Positions 25,517 to 34,481 of a DNA stretch of 64,000 bases are shown piece by piece. Position 1 is the stretch's first letter, and each line of letters begins with the position of its first letter. The DNA comes from Rahnella inusitata_A. Its GTDB lineage: Bacteria; Pseudomonadota; Gammaproteobacteria; Enterobacterales; Enterobacteriaceae. The translations under genes and the position numbers were made by a program. The notes beneath the pieces are model-generated. The model saw nothing but the letters and a program-made list of their open reading frames with translations. It did no database searches and had not been told where the DNA came from. The stretch lies in contig NZ_CBCPJJ010000009.1 in the NCBI RefSeq assembly GCF_965118895.1, positions 620,001 to 684,000 on the forward strand, read 5' to 3'.

Positions 25517-26251
25517 ATGAGCTTCGAAGGCAAAATTGCACTGGTTACCGGTGCCAGCCGTGGTATTGGCCGCGCTATCGCAGAAAAACTGGTTGCTGGC
25601 GGCGCGAAAGTGATCGGCACCGCGACCAGCGATAAAGGCGCGGAAGCGATCGGCGAATATTTAGGCGAAAATGGCAAAGGGATCATGCTCAATGTGGTTG
25701 ATTCTGCATCTATTGAGCAAGTATTGGCGACGATTCGAGCTGAATTTGGCGAAATTGACATTTTAGTTAATAATGCCGGCATCACCCGTGATAACCTTCT
25801 CATGCGTATGAAGGATGATGAGTGGCAGGATATCCTGGATACGAATCTGACTTCGGTGTTTCGGCTGTCAAAAGCTGTCATGCGAGCTATGATGAAGAAA
25901 CGGTGTGGACGGATTATTACAATTGGTTCCGTTGTTGGCACCATGGGTAACGCAGGGCAGGCGAACTACGCGGCGGCTAAAGCTGGCTTGATTGGTTTTA
26001 GTAAGTCTTTGGCGCGTGAAGTTGCTTCACGTGGCATTACTGTCAACGTCGTGGCTCCCGGCTTTATTGAGACGGATATGACAAGGGCGTTGACAGATGA
26101 TCAACGCGCAGGCATTTTGTCATCAGTTCCAGCCAACCGGTTGGGCGATGCCAAAGAAATTGCCAGCGCCGTTGCTTTTTTAGCCTCTGACGAGGCCAGC
26201 TATATCACGGGCGAAACATTACATGTCAATGGCGGCATGTACATGATTTAA
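25517..26251 (+). CDS. fabG: 3-oxoacyl-ACP reductase
   Basis: NADPH-dependent SDR that reduces beta-ketoacyl-ACP. It has 244 aa, equal to E. coli. Motifs: TGASRGIGRAIAEKL (cofactor), DILVNNAGITRDNLL, Ser in GSVVGTMGNAGQ, and YAAAKAGLIGFSKSL (Tyr-x3-Lys). GAGG lies upstream of the ATG at 25517. It is followed by a 153-nt gap before acpP that probably includes the acpP promoter. Confidence 0.97.
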   Translation: MSFEGKIALVTGASRGIGRAIAEKLVAGGAKVIGTATSDKGAEAIGEYLGENGKGIMLNVVDSASIEQVLATIRAEFGEIDILVNNAGITRDNLLMRMKDDEWQDILDTNLTSVFRLSKAVMRAMMKKRCGRIITIGSVVGTMGNAGQANYAAAKAGLIGFSKSLAREVASRGITVNVVAPGFIETDMTRALTDDQRAGILSSVPANRLGDAKEIASAVAFLASDEASYITGETLHVNGGMYMI

Positions 26252-26404
26252 AAATTACGAAACTATTTGCGTTTTTTGCGGTAAAAACCGCAAAATAGAG
26301 CAAATTCGTGGTTTGAATAGCCTGGATTTAGTTGCATCTTTTTCAACATTTTATACACTACGAAAACCATCGCGAAAGCGAGTTTTGATAGGAAATTTAA
26401 GAGT

Positions 26405-26641
26405 ATGAGCACTATCGAAGAACGCGTTAAGAAAATCATCGTTGAACAGCTGGGTGTTAAACAGGAAGAAGTAGTGAATGCTGCATCTTTCGTAGACGAC
26501 CTTGGCGCTGATTCTCTCGACACCGTTGAGCTGGTTATGGCTCTGGAAGAAGAGTTTGATACCGAGATCCCTGACGAAGAAGCTGAAAAAATCACTACTG
26601 TTCAGGCAGCAATTGATTTTATCAACGCTAGCCAACAGTAA
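26405..26641 (+). CDS. acpP: Acyl carrier protein
   Basis: Carrier of growing acyl chains as thioesters on 4'-phosphopantetheine. It has 78 aa, equal to E. coli and near-identical: MSTIEERVKKIIVEQLGVK, with the modified Ser in DLGADSLDTVELVMALE (Ser37). It is strongly acidic overall. A strong terminator follows the stop, so acpP can be expressed as an abundant separate mRNA. Confidence 0.98.
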   Translation: MSTIEERVKKIIVEQLGVKQEEVVNAASFVDDLGADSLDTVELVMALEEEFDTEIPDEEAEKITTVQAAIDFINASQQ

Positions 26642-26666
26642 GCGTACATGCTTTAAGTTTAGATAG

Positions 26667-26699
26667 TTAGGCGGTCATTTGACCGCCTAAGTTTTTTTT
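26667..26699 (+). terminator. Terminator between acpP and fabF
   Basis: Perfect 11-bp stem TTAGGCGGTCA / TGACCGCCTAA with a TT loop region, then G and a run of eight T. It limits acpP-fabF readthrough. Confidence 0.9.
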
Positions 26700-26742
26700 A
26701 TCCCACGGTATTACTACTTTTTTCCCTCCCTGGAGGACACCC

Positions 26743-27984
26743 GTGTCTAAGCGTCGAGTTGTAGTGACTGGACTGGGCATGCTGTCTCCTGTCGGCAATA
26801 CTGTAGAGTCCACTTGGAACGCTCTCCTTGCCGGTCAGAGTGGCATTAGCCTGATCGACCATTTTGATACTAGCGCCTATGCAACACGTTTTGCTGGCTT
26901 AGTAAAAGATTTTAACTGTGAAGAGTTCATCCCGCGCAAAGATGCCCGCAAGATGGATGCCTTTATTCAGTATGGTATTACTGCCGGTATTCAAGCGATG
27001 CAAGACTCAGGGCTTGAAGTGACCGCTGAGAACGCGACACGCATTGGTGCGGCGATCGGTTCCGGCATCGGCGGGCTTGGTCTGATAGAAGAAAACCACA
27101 CCTCATTGGTTAACGGCGGACCACGCAAAATCAGTCCTTTCTTCGTTCCATCAACTATCGTAAACATGATTGCCGGTCATTTGAGCATTATGTTTGGATT
27201 ACGTGGACCGAGTATTTCTATTGCAACAGCCTGTACTTCTGGCGTACACAACATTGGCCATGCGGCACGTATCATTGCGTATAATGACGCAGACGTGATG
27301 CTGGCAGGCGGCGCGGAAAAAGCCAGTACCCCGCTGGGTGTCGGTGGTTTTGGCGCGGCCCGTGCGTTATCAACGCGTAATGACAACCCTCAGGCGGCGA
27401 GCCGTCCTTGGGATAAAGACAGAGACGGATTCGTTCTTGGTGACGGCGCTGGTATCATGGTGCTGGAAGAGTACGAACACGCCCGCAAACGTGGTGCAAA
27501 GATTTATGCTGAGATCGTCGGTTTTGGGATGAGCAGTGACGCGTACCACATGACCTCGCCGCCGGAAGACGGTGCTGGTGCCGCTCTGGCGATGGAAAAT
27601 GCATTAAACGACGCTGGCATTTCTGCTTCTGCCATTGGTTATATTAACGCACACGGTACATCTACCGCTGCAGGCGATAAAGCCGAAGCTCAGGCTGTGA
27701 AGTCAGTATTTGGTGCCGACGCGCACAAAGTTCTGGTGAGTTCCACTAAGTCGATGACTGGCCACCTGCTAGGTGCAGCGGGTGCAGTGGAATCTATCTT
27801 TACCGTTCTCTCTTTGCGCGATCAGGCAGTTCCACCGACCATCAATCTGGACAATCCAGATGAAGGTTGCGATCTTGATTTCGTGGCTCACGAGGCGCGG
27901 CAGGTCAAGGGGATGGAGTATACACTGTGCAACTCGTTCGGATTTGGTGGCACCAATGGTTCTCTGGTGTTCCGTAAAGTCTGA
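26743..27984 (+). CDS. fabF: 3-oxoacyl-ACP synthase II (KAS II)
   Basis: Elongating condensing enzyme, needed for palmitoleate to cis-vaccenate conversion. It has 413 aa with a GTG start at 26743 (MSKRRVVVTGLGMLSPVGN), eight nt after TGGAGG. Catalytic residues: Cys in IATACTSGVHNIG (about 164), His in NAHGTSTAAGD (about 304) and His in SMTGHLLGAAGAVE (about 341). It ends at a strong terminator. Confidence 0.97.
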   Translation: MSKRRVVVTGLGMLSPVGNTVESTWNALLAGQSGISLIDHFDTSAYATRFAGLVKDFNCEEFIPRKDARKMDAFIQYGITAGIQAMQDSGLEVTAENATRIGAAIGSGIGGLGLIEENHTSLVNGGPRKISPFFVPSTIVNMIAGHLSIMFGLRGPSISIATACTSGVHNIGHAARIIAYNDADVMLAGGAEKASTPLGVGGFGAARALSTRNDNPQAASRPWDKDRDGFVLGDGAGIMVLEEYEHARKRGAKIYAEIVGFGMSSDAYHMTSPPEDGAGAALAMENALNDAGISASAIGYINAHGTSTAAGDKAEAQAVKSVFGADAHKVLVSSTKSMTGHLLGAAGAVESIFTVLSLRDQAVPPTINLDNPDEGCDLDFVAHEARQVKGMEYTLCNSFGFGGTNGSLVFRKV

Positions 27985-28006
27985 GTCAGTCAGTGATGCT
28001 GAAATG

Positions 28007-28031
28007 AAAGGCCCGTTAATCGGGCCTTTTT
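28007..28031 (+). terminator. Terminator after fabF
   Basis: AAAGGCCCG / CGGGCCTTTTT stem with a 5-nt loop and T-run, 22 nt past the fabF stop. The 28032-28195 stretch before pabC has no supportable gene. Confidence 0.88.
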
Positions 28032-28195
28032 GCTGTCTGCATAAAAGTACTGAAGTCTCAAACGACAGCTCAACAGAAGGCGTGTTCATGCCCGTTGAGC
28101 GTTTGGGTTCGATAAAGTAGGAATGCTCCACTTGTTGCGTGGTGTCTGCTCACGCAGGCTCTGCTGTCAGAATAGTGCGCCCGGAGGGTATACCC

Positions 28196-28993
28196 ATGTG
28201 GATTAACGGTGTGGCAACAAAGACGTTGCTGGCAGGCGACCGCGCTGTGCAATTCGGCGACGGGTGTTTTACCACCGCGCGGGTGATTCACGGCAATATT
28301 CAGTTTCTGCCGCAGCACATCATCCGGATGCAACGCGCCGCCAGCGTCCTCATGATTGACAACGCAGACTGGCAGGCGCTGGAAGCTGAAATGATTCTGG
28401 CAGCTGCCGGATGTGAGGAAGGCGTGGTCAAAGCGATCCTCTCTCGCGGGCAGGGCGGGCGTGGCTACAGCGCCGCTGGTTGTACACAGCCAACGCGCAT
28501 CGTCACTGTGTCAGATTATCCTGCGCATTATCATCAGTGGCGAAAGCAGGGCGTGACGCTCGGCTCAAGCCCGGTAGCACTGAGTAAAAATCCGCTGCTG
28601 GCAGGTATCAAGCATCTTAACCGGCTTGAACAGGTCATGATCCGCATGCATCTTGACCAGACGGACGCCAATGAAGCGCTGGTGGTTGACACTTCCGGTT
28701 GCCTGGTGGAATGCTGTGCGGCCAATTTATTCTGGCGCAAGGGTACCCGCGTTTATACCCCGGATTTATCGCAGTCCGGCGTTGACGGCATTATGCGTCA
28801 GCACATAATCCGCGAACTGGGTGCCAGTACTGAATGGACGATAGATATCGTCAGCGAAACACCCGGGACGCTGAGCGATGCTGATGAGGTTCTGATTTGT
28901 AATGCATTAATGCCATTATTACCGGTGACACAAGTGGATAAGCGCCATTTTTCCTCGCGTCATTTGTACGATTTTCTGCGCCATAGCTGTTAA
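28196..28993 (+). CDS. pabC: Aminodeoxychorismate lyase
   Basis: PLP enzyme that makes p-aminobenzoate and pyruvate from 4-amino-4-deoxychorismate in folate synthesis. It has 265 aa from the ATG at 28196 (MWINGVATKTLLAGDRAVQFGD is the N-terminal region, start residues MWINGV). The longer frame to 28139 lacks conservation, and GGAGGG lies at good spacing before 28196. The PLP Lys is in LLAGIKHLNRLEQ (about 140). The SRGQGGRGYSAAG and LVECCAANLFW motifs are intact. It is followed by mltG after 14 nt. Confidence 0.94.
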   Translation: MWINGVATKTLLAGDRAVQFGDGCFTTARVIHGNIQFLPQHIIRMQRAASVLMIDNADWQALEAEMILAAAGCEEGVVKAILSRGQGGRGYSAAGCTQPTRIVTVSDYPAHYHQWRKQGVTLGSSPVALSKNPLLAGIKHLNRLEQVMIRMHLDQTDANEALVVDTSGCLVECCAANLFWRKGTRVYTPDLSQSGVDGIMRQHIIRELGASTEWTIDIVSETPGTLSDADEVLICNALMPLLPVTQVDKRHFSSRHLYDFLRHSC

Positions 28994-29007
28994 TAAGTGA
29001 ACAAACA

Positions 29008-30033
29008 ATGACAAACAAAAAGACCAAAATCTTCGCCCTGATAGTCCTGATCCTGCTCGGGGCGGTGGCGTTTGCCTATCACAAAGTGAAACAGTTTGCT
29101 GACCGGCCAATTAACGTCAGCAGTGAAACCCTCTTTACCCTGCCAGCAGGCACCGGGCGTGTGGTGCTGGAAACTTTGCTGATCGATAAAAAGCTCATGA
29201 AACCCAACCCGTGGTTTCCGTGGCTCCTGCGTCTTGAACCAGAATTAAGTGAATTCAAAGCGGGCACATATCGCTTTGAAAAAGGTATGACAATCCGCCA
29301 GATGCTTGAGCTGCTGAAAAGTGGCAAAGAGGCGCAGTTCAGCATCCGCTTCGTGGAAGGCTTTAAACTGAGTGACTGGATGAAAGTGCTGGATAACTCG
29401 GAATTTCTCAAACACGAACTGAAAGATAAGAGCGGCGAAGAGATCGCCGCAGCGCTGGGCATGACCGATACTAAAAATGCTGAAGGCTGGCTGTATCCTG
29501 ATACCTATCATTACACCGCCGGCATGACGGATTTATCGTTGCTCAAACGTGCTCACGTGCGGATGGAAAAAACCGTTGCCGATATCTGGAAAGGACGAGC
29601 AGATTCTCTGCCGTACAAAACCCCGGCCGATATGGTGACCATGGCGTCTATCATTGAAAAAGAAACCGCAGTGAAAGGCGAACGAGCAGAAGTGGCTTCC
29701 GTTTTCATTAACCGGTTGAGAATTGGTATGCGTCTGCAAACCGATCCGACGGTCATTTATGGCATGGGTGAGAGTTACACCGGTAATATCCGCAAGAAAG
29801 ATCTTGAGACGCCAACGCCGTACAATACCTACGTGATATCCGGTCTGCCACCGTCGCCAATAGCGATGCCGAGCGAAGCTTCGCTAGAGGCTGCGGCGCA
29901 TCCTGCAAAAACGCCGTATCTTTATTTTGTTGCTGACGGCAAAGGCGGGCATACTTTCAGCACTAACCTTGAGAATCACAACAAGGCGGTTCGCGTGTAT
30001 TTAGAGGCTCTGAAGAATAAGAATGAAAAGTAA
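29008..30033 (+). CDS. mltG: Endolytic murein transglycosylase MltG
   Basis: Inner-membrane lytic transglycosylase that cuts nascent glycan strands and helps set their length. It has 341 aa (E. coli 340). A single N-terminal membrane helix is at about 6-26 (KIFALIVLILLGAVAFAY), then a LysM-like region and the YceG catalytic domain. The catalytic Glu is in MASIIEKETAVKGER. Other motifs: GWLYPDTYHYTAG, LQTDPTVIYG and NTYVISGLPPSPI. It overlaps tmk by 11 nt. Confidence 0.96.
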   Translation: MTNKKTKIFALIVLILLGAVAFAYHKVKQFADRPINVSSETLFTLPAGTGRVVLETLLIDKKLMKPNPWFPWLLRLEPELSEFKAGTYRFEKGMTIRQMLELLKSGKEAQFSIRFVEGFKLSDWMKVLDNSEFLKHELKDKSGEEIAAALGMTDTKNAEGWLYPDTYHYTAGMTDLSLLKRAHVRMEKTVADIWKGRADSLPYKTPADMVTMASIIEKETAVKGERAEVASVFINRLRIGMRLQTDPTVIYGMGESYTGNIRKKDLETPTPYNTYVISGLPPSPIAMPSEASLEAAAHPAKTPYLYFVADGKGGHTFSTNLENHNKAVRVYLEALKNKNEK

Positions 30034-30679
30034 CTTCATTGTAATTGAAGGCCTTGAAGGGGCGGGCAAAACGACCGCTCATGAAGTGGTTGTGAATGCA
30101 TTGCGCCAGCATGGCGTCGAAGAAATCATTTTCACCCGTGAGCCCGGCGGTACGCCGCTGGCAGAAAAGCTGCGGGATTTATTTAAGCGCGGCGTGGAAG
30201 GTGAAAAACCGACCGTTAAAGCCGAAGTACTGATGCTGTATGCCGCGCGCGTTCAACTGGTTGAAACCGTTATCCTGCCTGCGCTGGCGCGAGGTGCATG
30301 GGTGGTTGGCGATCGTCACGATCTCTCTTCACAGGCCTATCAGGGCGGCGGTCGCGGTATTGACGCTAAACTCATGAGTTCGCTGCGCGATACCGTGCTC
30401 GGTGATTTCCGCCCGGACCTGACGCTGTATCTCGACTTGCCGCCGGCTATTGGTCTGCAACGCGCCCGTGCGCGCGGTGAGTTGGATCGTATCGAGCAGG
30501 AAGCTTTGCCGTTCTTTGAACGTACACGCGCCCGTTATCTGGAACTGGCCGCCGAAGACAGTCGCATCAAAACTATCGATGCTTCGCAAACCATTGAGCA
30601 GGTGACCGCATCCATCGAACAGACATTGAAAAAGTGGTTCGATGAGCAGCAGGCCTCTGCACAAGGCCAGACGTTATGA
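30023..30679 (+). CDS. tmk: Thymidylate kinase
   Basis: Phosphorylates dTMP to dTDP. It has 218 aa (E. coli 213). P-loop: IEGLEGAGKTTAHEV. The DR motif is FTREPGGTPLAEKLR, followed by VVGDRHDLSSQAYQGGGRG and the LID-type segment RARARGELDRIEQE. The start at 30023 lies inside mltG, and the stop overlaps holB by 4 nt (ATGA), indicating translational coupling. Confidence 0.96.
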   Translation: MKSNFIVIEGLEGAGKTTAHEVVVNALRQHGVEEIIFTREPGGTPLAEKLRDLFKRGVEGEKPTVKAEVLMLYAARVQLVETVILPALARGAWVVGDRHDLSSQAYQGGGRGIDAKLMSSLRDTVLGDFRPDLTLYLDLPPAIGLQRARARGELDRIEQEALPFFERTRARYLELAAEDSRIKTIDASQTIEQVTASIEQTLKKWFDEQQASAQGQTL

Positions 30680-31695
30680 GCTGGTATCCGTGGCTTAGTG
30701 CCCCCTATCGTCAACTGATCGGGCAATATCAGGCCGGTCGCGGACATCACGCCGTGCTGATGCACGTTGCTGCGGGCATGGGTGATGAAGCGCTGGTGTA
30801 TGGTCTGAGCCGCTGGTTACTTTGTCAGCATAAAGACGGCGAGAAGAGCTGCGGAAAATGCCACAGCTGCCAGCTGATGATTGCCGGAAATCACCCGGAC
30901 TGGCATGTGTTACAACCGGAAAAAGGTAAAAACTCACTGGGCATCGATCCCGTGCGTCAGCTGATCGAAACGTTGTACAACTATTCGCAGCAGGGTGGTG
31001 CGAAAGTGGTGTGGATCCCGCAGACAGAATTGCTGACGGAAGCTGCCGCCAATGCCTTGCTCAAAACACTGGAAGAACCGCCTGCCGGGACCTATTTCCT
31101 GCTGGGTTGCCGGGAACCCTCGTCTTTGCTGGCGACTATCCGCAGTCGCTGTTTCTACTGGCATCTGCCGGTGCCTGAAGAAGCATTATCGGTGCAGTGG
31201 ATCAACCGCCAGATGAGCGCCGAGCCCGTTTCAGTTAAAACCGCGTTACGCCTGACCAACGGCGCACCGCTTTCTGCGCTAGAACTGTTGCAGCCGGAAC
31301 GCTGGAAACAGCGCGTGGCGCTTTGCCAGCAGCTTTACATCCAGAGTCAGCAACAGGATATGTTGTCGCTGCTACCGCAGCTAAACCATGACGATGCCGC
31401 CGATCGCATCTACTGGCTGGCCTCGCTGCTGCTTGATGCCATCAAATGGCAGCAACACGCAGCGCAGTTTATTCTCAATCATGACCAGCAGCCGCTTATC
31501 GCGCTGCTGGCCAGTGCGCAGTCCAACGCTTCGCTGCAACAGTCTGTCTCAGCCTGGATGCAGTGCCGTCGGCAGTTGCTGTCTATCGTGGGTGTGAACC
31601 GCGAACTTCTGCTCACCGAACAGCTGTTGGAATGGGAGCAAATGTTGCAGGGCGCAGTGTCTCCTTCCCACTTCAGCTCAGGCATGATGCGCTGA
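30676..31695 (+). CDS. holB: DNA polymerase III delta' subunit
   Basis: Clamp-loader subunit acting as the stator. It has 339 aa (E. coli 334). The Zn-module is visible as CGKCHSCQLMIAGNHPDWH (about 56-74). The AAA-like core has KVVWIPQTELLTEAAANALL, LKTLEEPPAGTYFLLGC and the SRC motif IRSRC. As in other delta' subunits no functional Walker A is seen. It overlaps tmk by 4 nt and precedes tatD. Confidence 0.95.
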   Translation: MSWYPWLSAPYRQLIGQYQAGRGHHAVLMHVAAGMGDEALVYGLSRWLLCQHKDGEKSCGKCHSCQLMIAGNHPDWHVLQPEKGKNSLGIDPVRQLIETLYNYSQQGGAKVVWIPQTELLTEAAANALLKTLEEPPAGTYFLLGCREPSSLLATIRSRCFYWHLPVPEEALSVQWINRQMSAEPVSVKTALRLTNGAPLSALELLQPERWKQRVALCQQLYIQSQQQDMLSLLPQLNHDDAADRIYWLASLLLDAIKWQQHAAQFILNHDQQPLIALLASAQSNASLQQSVSAWMQCRRQLLSIVGVNRELLLTEQLLEWEQMLQGAVSPSHFSSGMMR

Positions 31696-31727
31696 TCCCC
31701 ACTTTTAATCGTAATGAGTTAACTACT

Positions 31728-32522
31728 ATGTTTTTAGTCGATTCCCACTGTCACCTTGACAGCCTGGATTACAACGAACTGCATTCAGGCGTGGATAACG
31801 TGCTGGAAAAGGCGCGCGAGCGTGACGTGAAATATATGCTGGCGGTGGCGACCACGTTGCCGGGCTATGAGGCGATGACGCAACTGATTGGCGATCGCCC
31901 GGACGTGGCATTTTCCTGCGGTGTTCATCCGCTGAACATTGACGATGGTTATGAATTTGCCGAACTGCGCCGTCTGGCAGCCAGCCCGAAGGTTGTGGCG
32001 CTGGGTGAAACCGGTCTGGATTATTTCTATCAGAAAGAAGCACATCAGCTGAAGCTGCAACAGGATTCTTTCCGCGAGCATATCCGCATTGGCCGTGCGC
32101 TAAATAAACCGGTGATCGTGCATACACGCGATGCGCGTCAGGATACGCTGGATATCCTCAAAGAGGAAAATGCAGGGGAGTGCGGTGGCGTTCTGCACTG
32201 TTTTACCGAAGATCTGCCGACGGCGGAATTCCTGTTGGATCTCGGTTTCTACATTTCGTTCTCCGGCATTGTGACGTTCCGAAATGCTGAAGCCTTACGC
32301 GAAGTGGCACGTTATGTACCGCTCGATCGCCTGCTGGTGGAAACGGATTCGCCGTATCTGGCGCCGGTGCCTCACCGTGGGAAAGAGAATCAGCCTGCGT
32401 ATGTACGCGATGTGGCCGATTACATGGCTGTACTCAAAGGTGTCAGCGTTGAACAGCTCGCAGAAGCCACCACCGCAAACTTTTCACGATTATTTCACAT
32501 CGATACTTCCTCCTTGATCTAG
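31728..32522 (+). CDS. ycfH: TatD-family metal-dependent hydrolase YcfH
   Basis: Putative metal-dependent DNase of the amidohydrolase fold. It has 264 aa from the ATG at 31728 (MFLVDSHCHLDSLDY), the same as E. coli (265); upstream frame residues overlap holB out of frame and are not conserved. Metal ligands: HCHLD (HxH), ALGETGLDYFY (Glu), PVIVHTRDA (His), GGVLHCFTE (His) and LVETDSPYLAPVPHRG (Asp). It is the last gene of the pabC-mltG-tmk-holB-ycfH series. No good terminator is seen before the ptsG promoter. Confidence 0.94.
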   Translation: MFLVDSHCHLDSLDYNELHSGVDNVLEKARERDVKYMLAVATTLPGYEAMTQLIGDRPDVAFSCGVHPLNIDDGYEFAELRRLAASPKVVALGETGLDYFYQKEAHQLKLQQDSFREHIRIGRALNKPVIVHTRDARQDTLDILKEENAGECGGVLHCFTEDLPTAEFLLDLGFYISFSGIVTFRNAEALREVARYVPLDRLLVETDSPYLAPVPHRGKENQPAYVRDVADYMAVLKGVSVEQLAEATTANFSRLFHIDTSSLI

Positions 32523-32682
32523 GCTGTAGCTTAGTCATATTCGCTGGATTTATTTTTCACCTCGTAATTAATCATCTGAATGAGGTATCTTGGCACCGTT
32601 TTTCGGTTGTCAGGAGAGCCTCATTCGGATTTTATGCGGCAAAGTGACGGTTTTTAATCCGGTTTTTCGGCATTTTTCAGAA

Positions 32683-32704
32683 AAACGTGACTGCCATCAA
32701 ACAT
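32683..32704 (+). promoter_or_regulatory. CRP site upstream of ptsG
   Basis: CGTGA-CTGCCA-TCAAA at 32686-32701 inside A-rich flanks. It fits the TGTGA-N6-TCACA pattern in five-plus positions and lies in the same relative place as the CRP site known for E. coli ptsG. Confidence 0.6.
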
Positions 32705-32716
32705 TAACAAAGGGAA

Positions 32717-32741
32717 TTATTTTACCCTGCGTAAAAATTAA
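32717..32741 (+). promoter_or_regulatory. Mlc operator of ptsG
   Basis: Imperfect palindrome with arms TTATTTTAC and GTAAAAATTAA around CCTGC, matching the form of Mlc sites (AT-rich arms around a GC centre). It is at the position of the E. coli ptsG operator. Mlc represses until relieved by dephosphorylated PtsG. Confidence 0.75.
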
Positions 32742-32744
32742 AAG

Positions 32745-32760
32745 GGGTGCTCAGACACCC
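32745..32760 (+). other. 5' stem-loop in ptsG leader
   Basis: GGGTG / CACCC hairpin with loop CTCAGA close to the expected transcript 5' end. E. coli ptsG mRNA has a similar small hairpin in the same place. Confidence 0.55.
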
Positions 32761-32837
32761 GACTGTAAAAGGCTCAACGAGCTTTTTACAAAGCGGTCAG
32801 TTATCAGACGAACCGCATGAAGTATCAAAAAGCATCA

Positions 32838-32859
32838 TTACTCAGGAGCACACTCAATT
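32838..32859 (+). promoter_or_regulatory. ptsG ribosome site and SgrS sRNA pairing region
   Basis: The sequence ACTCAGGAGCACACTCAATT directly before the ATG equals the E. coli ptsG segment, except for one or two bases. There the sRNA SgrS pairs over the ribosome site under sugar-phosphate stress. AGGAG is the ribosome site. The sgrS gene itself is not in the window. Confidence 0.7.
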
Positions 32860-34293
32860 ATGTTTAAGAACGCGTTTGCAAACCTTCAGAAGGTCGGTAA
32901 ATCGCTAATGTTGCCCGTTTCCGTACTGCCAATCGCAGGTATCCTGCTTGGCGTCGGTTCCGCAAACTTTAGCTGGCTGCCACTGATCGTTTCCCATGTT
33001 ATGGCCGAAGCCGGTGGTTCAGTCTTCGCTAACATGCCTCTGATCTTCGCTATCGGCGTTGCATTAGGCTTCACCAACAACGACGGTGTTTCTGCACTGG
33101 CGGCAGTTGTGGCCTACGGCATCATGGTGAAAACCATGGCAGTTGTGGCCCCTCTGGTTCTGCATTTGCCGGCTGAAGAAATCGCATCCAGCCATCTGGC
33201 GGATACCGGCGTACTCGGCGGTATTATCTCCGGTGCGATTGCGGCATACATGTTCAACCGTTTCTACCGCATCAAGTTGCCAGAATATCTGGGCTTCTTC
33301 GCCGGTAAACGTTTTGTGCCTATCATCTCCGGTATGGCCGCTATCATCCTGGGTGTGGTTCTGTCCTTCATCTGGCCGCCAATCGGCAGCGCAATCCAAA
33401 CCTTCTCCCAATGGGCTGCTTACCAGAACCCGGTTGTGGCATTTGGTATCTACGGTGTGGTTGAGCGTGCGCTGGTACCCTTTGGTCTGCATCATATCTG
33501 GAACGTTCCATTCCAGATGCAAATCGGTGAGTACGTGAACTCCGCAGGTCAGGTCTTCCACGGCGACATTCCTCGTTATATGGCCGGTGACCCGACTGCG
33601 GGTAAACTGTCCGGTGGCTTCCTGTTCAAAATGTACGGTCTGCCAGCTGCTGCAGTTGCTATCTGGCATTCAGCGAAACCTGAGAACCGTGCGAAGGTCG
33701 GCGGCATCATGATCTCCGCTGCGCTGACCGCGTTCCTGACCGGTATCACCGAGCCAATCGAATTCTCCTTCATGTTCGTTGCGCCGATCCTGTACGTGAT
33801 CCACGCAATTCTGGCAGGTCTGGCGTTCCCAATTTGTATCCTGTTGGGTATGCGTGATGGCACCAGCTTCTCACACGGTCTGATTGACTTCATTGTGCTG
33901 AGTGGCAACAGCAGCCGTATCTGGCTGTTCCCTCTGGTTGGTGCGGTATATGCAGTGGTTTACTACAGCATCTTCCGTTTCCTGATTGCCAAACTGGATC
34001 TGAAAACGCCGGGTCGTGAAGACTCTGCCAGCGAAACGACTACTCAGGGCGGTTCAGAAATGTCTGCGTCTCTGGTTCAGGCTTTCGGTGGTAAAGACAA
34101 CATCACTAACCTGGATGCCTGTATCACCCGTCTGCGCGTCAGCGTGGCTGATATCTCCAAAGTTGATCAGGCTGGCCTGAAAAAACTGGGTGCAGCCGGT
34201 GTGGTTGTGGCAGGCTCTGGTGTTCAGGCAATTTTCGGCACCAAGTCGGATAACCTGAAAACCGATATGGACGAGTACATGCGCAGCCATTAA
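32860..34293 (+). CDS. ptsG: PTS glucose transporter subunit IIBC
   Basis: Imports and phosphorylates glucose, using phosphate passed from EIIA-Glc. It has 477 aa, equal to E. coli. The EIIC membrane domain covers about 1-380, with GVGSANFSWLPLIVSHVM, the GITEPIEFSFMFVAP signature and HAILAGLAFP. A short linker (TPGREDSASETTTQGG) leads to the EIIB domain, with phospho-Cys in NLDACITRLRVSV (about 421). CRP, Mlc and SgrS control sites precede it. It is monocistronic with its own terminator. Confidence 0.98.
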   Translation: MFKNAFANLQKVGKSLMLPVSVLPIAGILLGVGSANFSWLPLIVSHVMAEAGGSVFANMPLIFAIGVALGFTNNDGVSALAAVVAYGIMVKTMAVVAPLVLHLPAEEIASSHLADTGVLGGIISGAIAAYMFNRFYRIKLPEYLGFFAGKRFVPIISGMAAIILGVVLSFIWPPIGSAIQTFSQWAAYQNPVVAFGIYGVVERALVPFGLHHIWNVPFQMQIGEYVNSAGQVFHGDIPRYMAGDPTAGKLSGGFLFKMYGLPAAAVAIWHSAKPENRAKVGGIMISAALTAFLTGITEPIEFSFMFVAPILYVIHAILAGLAFPICILLGMRDGTSFSHGLIDFIVLSGNSSRIWLFPLVGAVYAVVYYSIFRFLIAKLDLKTPGREDSASETTTQGGSEMSASLVQAFGGKDNITNLDACITRLRVSVADISKVDQAGLKKLGAAGVVVAGSGVQAIFGTKSDNLKTDMDEYMRSH

Positions 34294-34318
34294 TGCTGAG
34301 CAGTATGAGTTCTGAGAG

Positions 34319-34341
34319 AGGAGGCTTCGGCCTCCTTTTTT
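34319..34341 (+). terminator. Terminator after ptsG
   Basis: GGAGGC-TTCG-GCCTCC tetraloop hairpin followed by six T, 26 nt after the ptsG stop. Confidence 0.92.
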
Positions 34342-34481
34342 CATGCCTGCGATTTGCTATTTCGCACTCGCTGGCGTTTTCTGCGTCAATTAACCAGCTA
34401 AAAGCGTAATCAGGTTGAAAGGAATGGAAATTCTAACCCATACTGCGTACATCGCTTTTTACTATGTTAAGGACAGTTAAA

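Noticed and set aside
25429..25944. 171-aa open frame on the - strand
   Set aside because: Shadow of fabG, with no ribosome site and no sensible composition.
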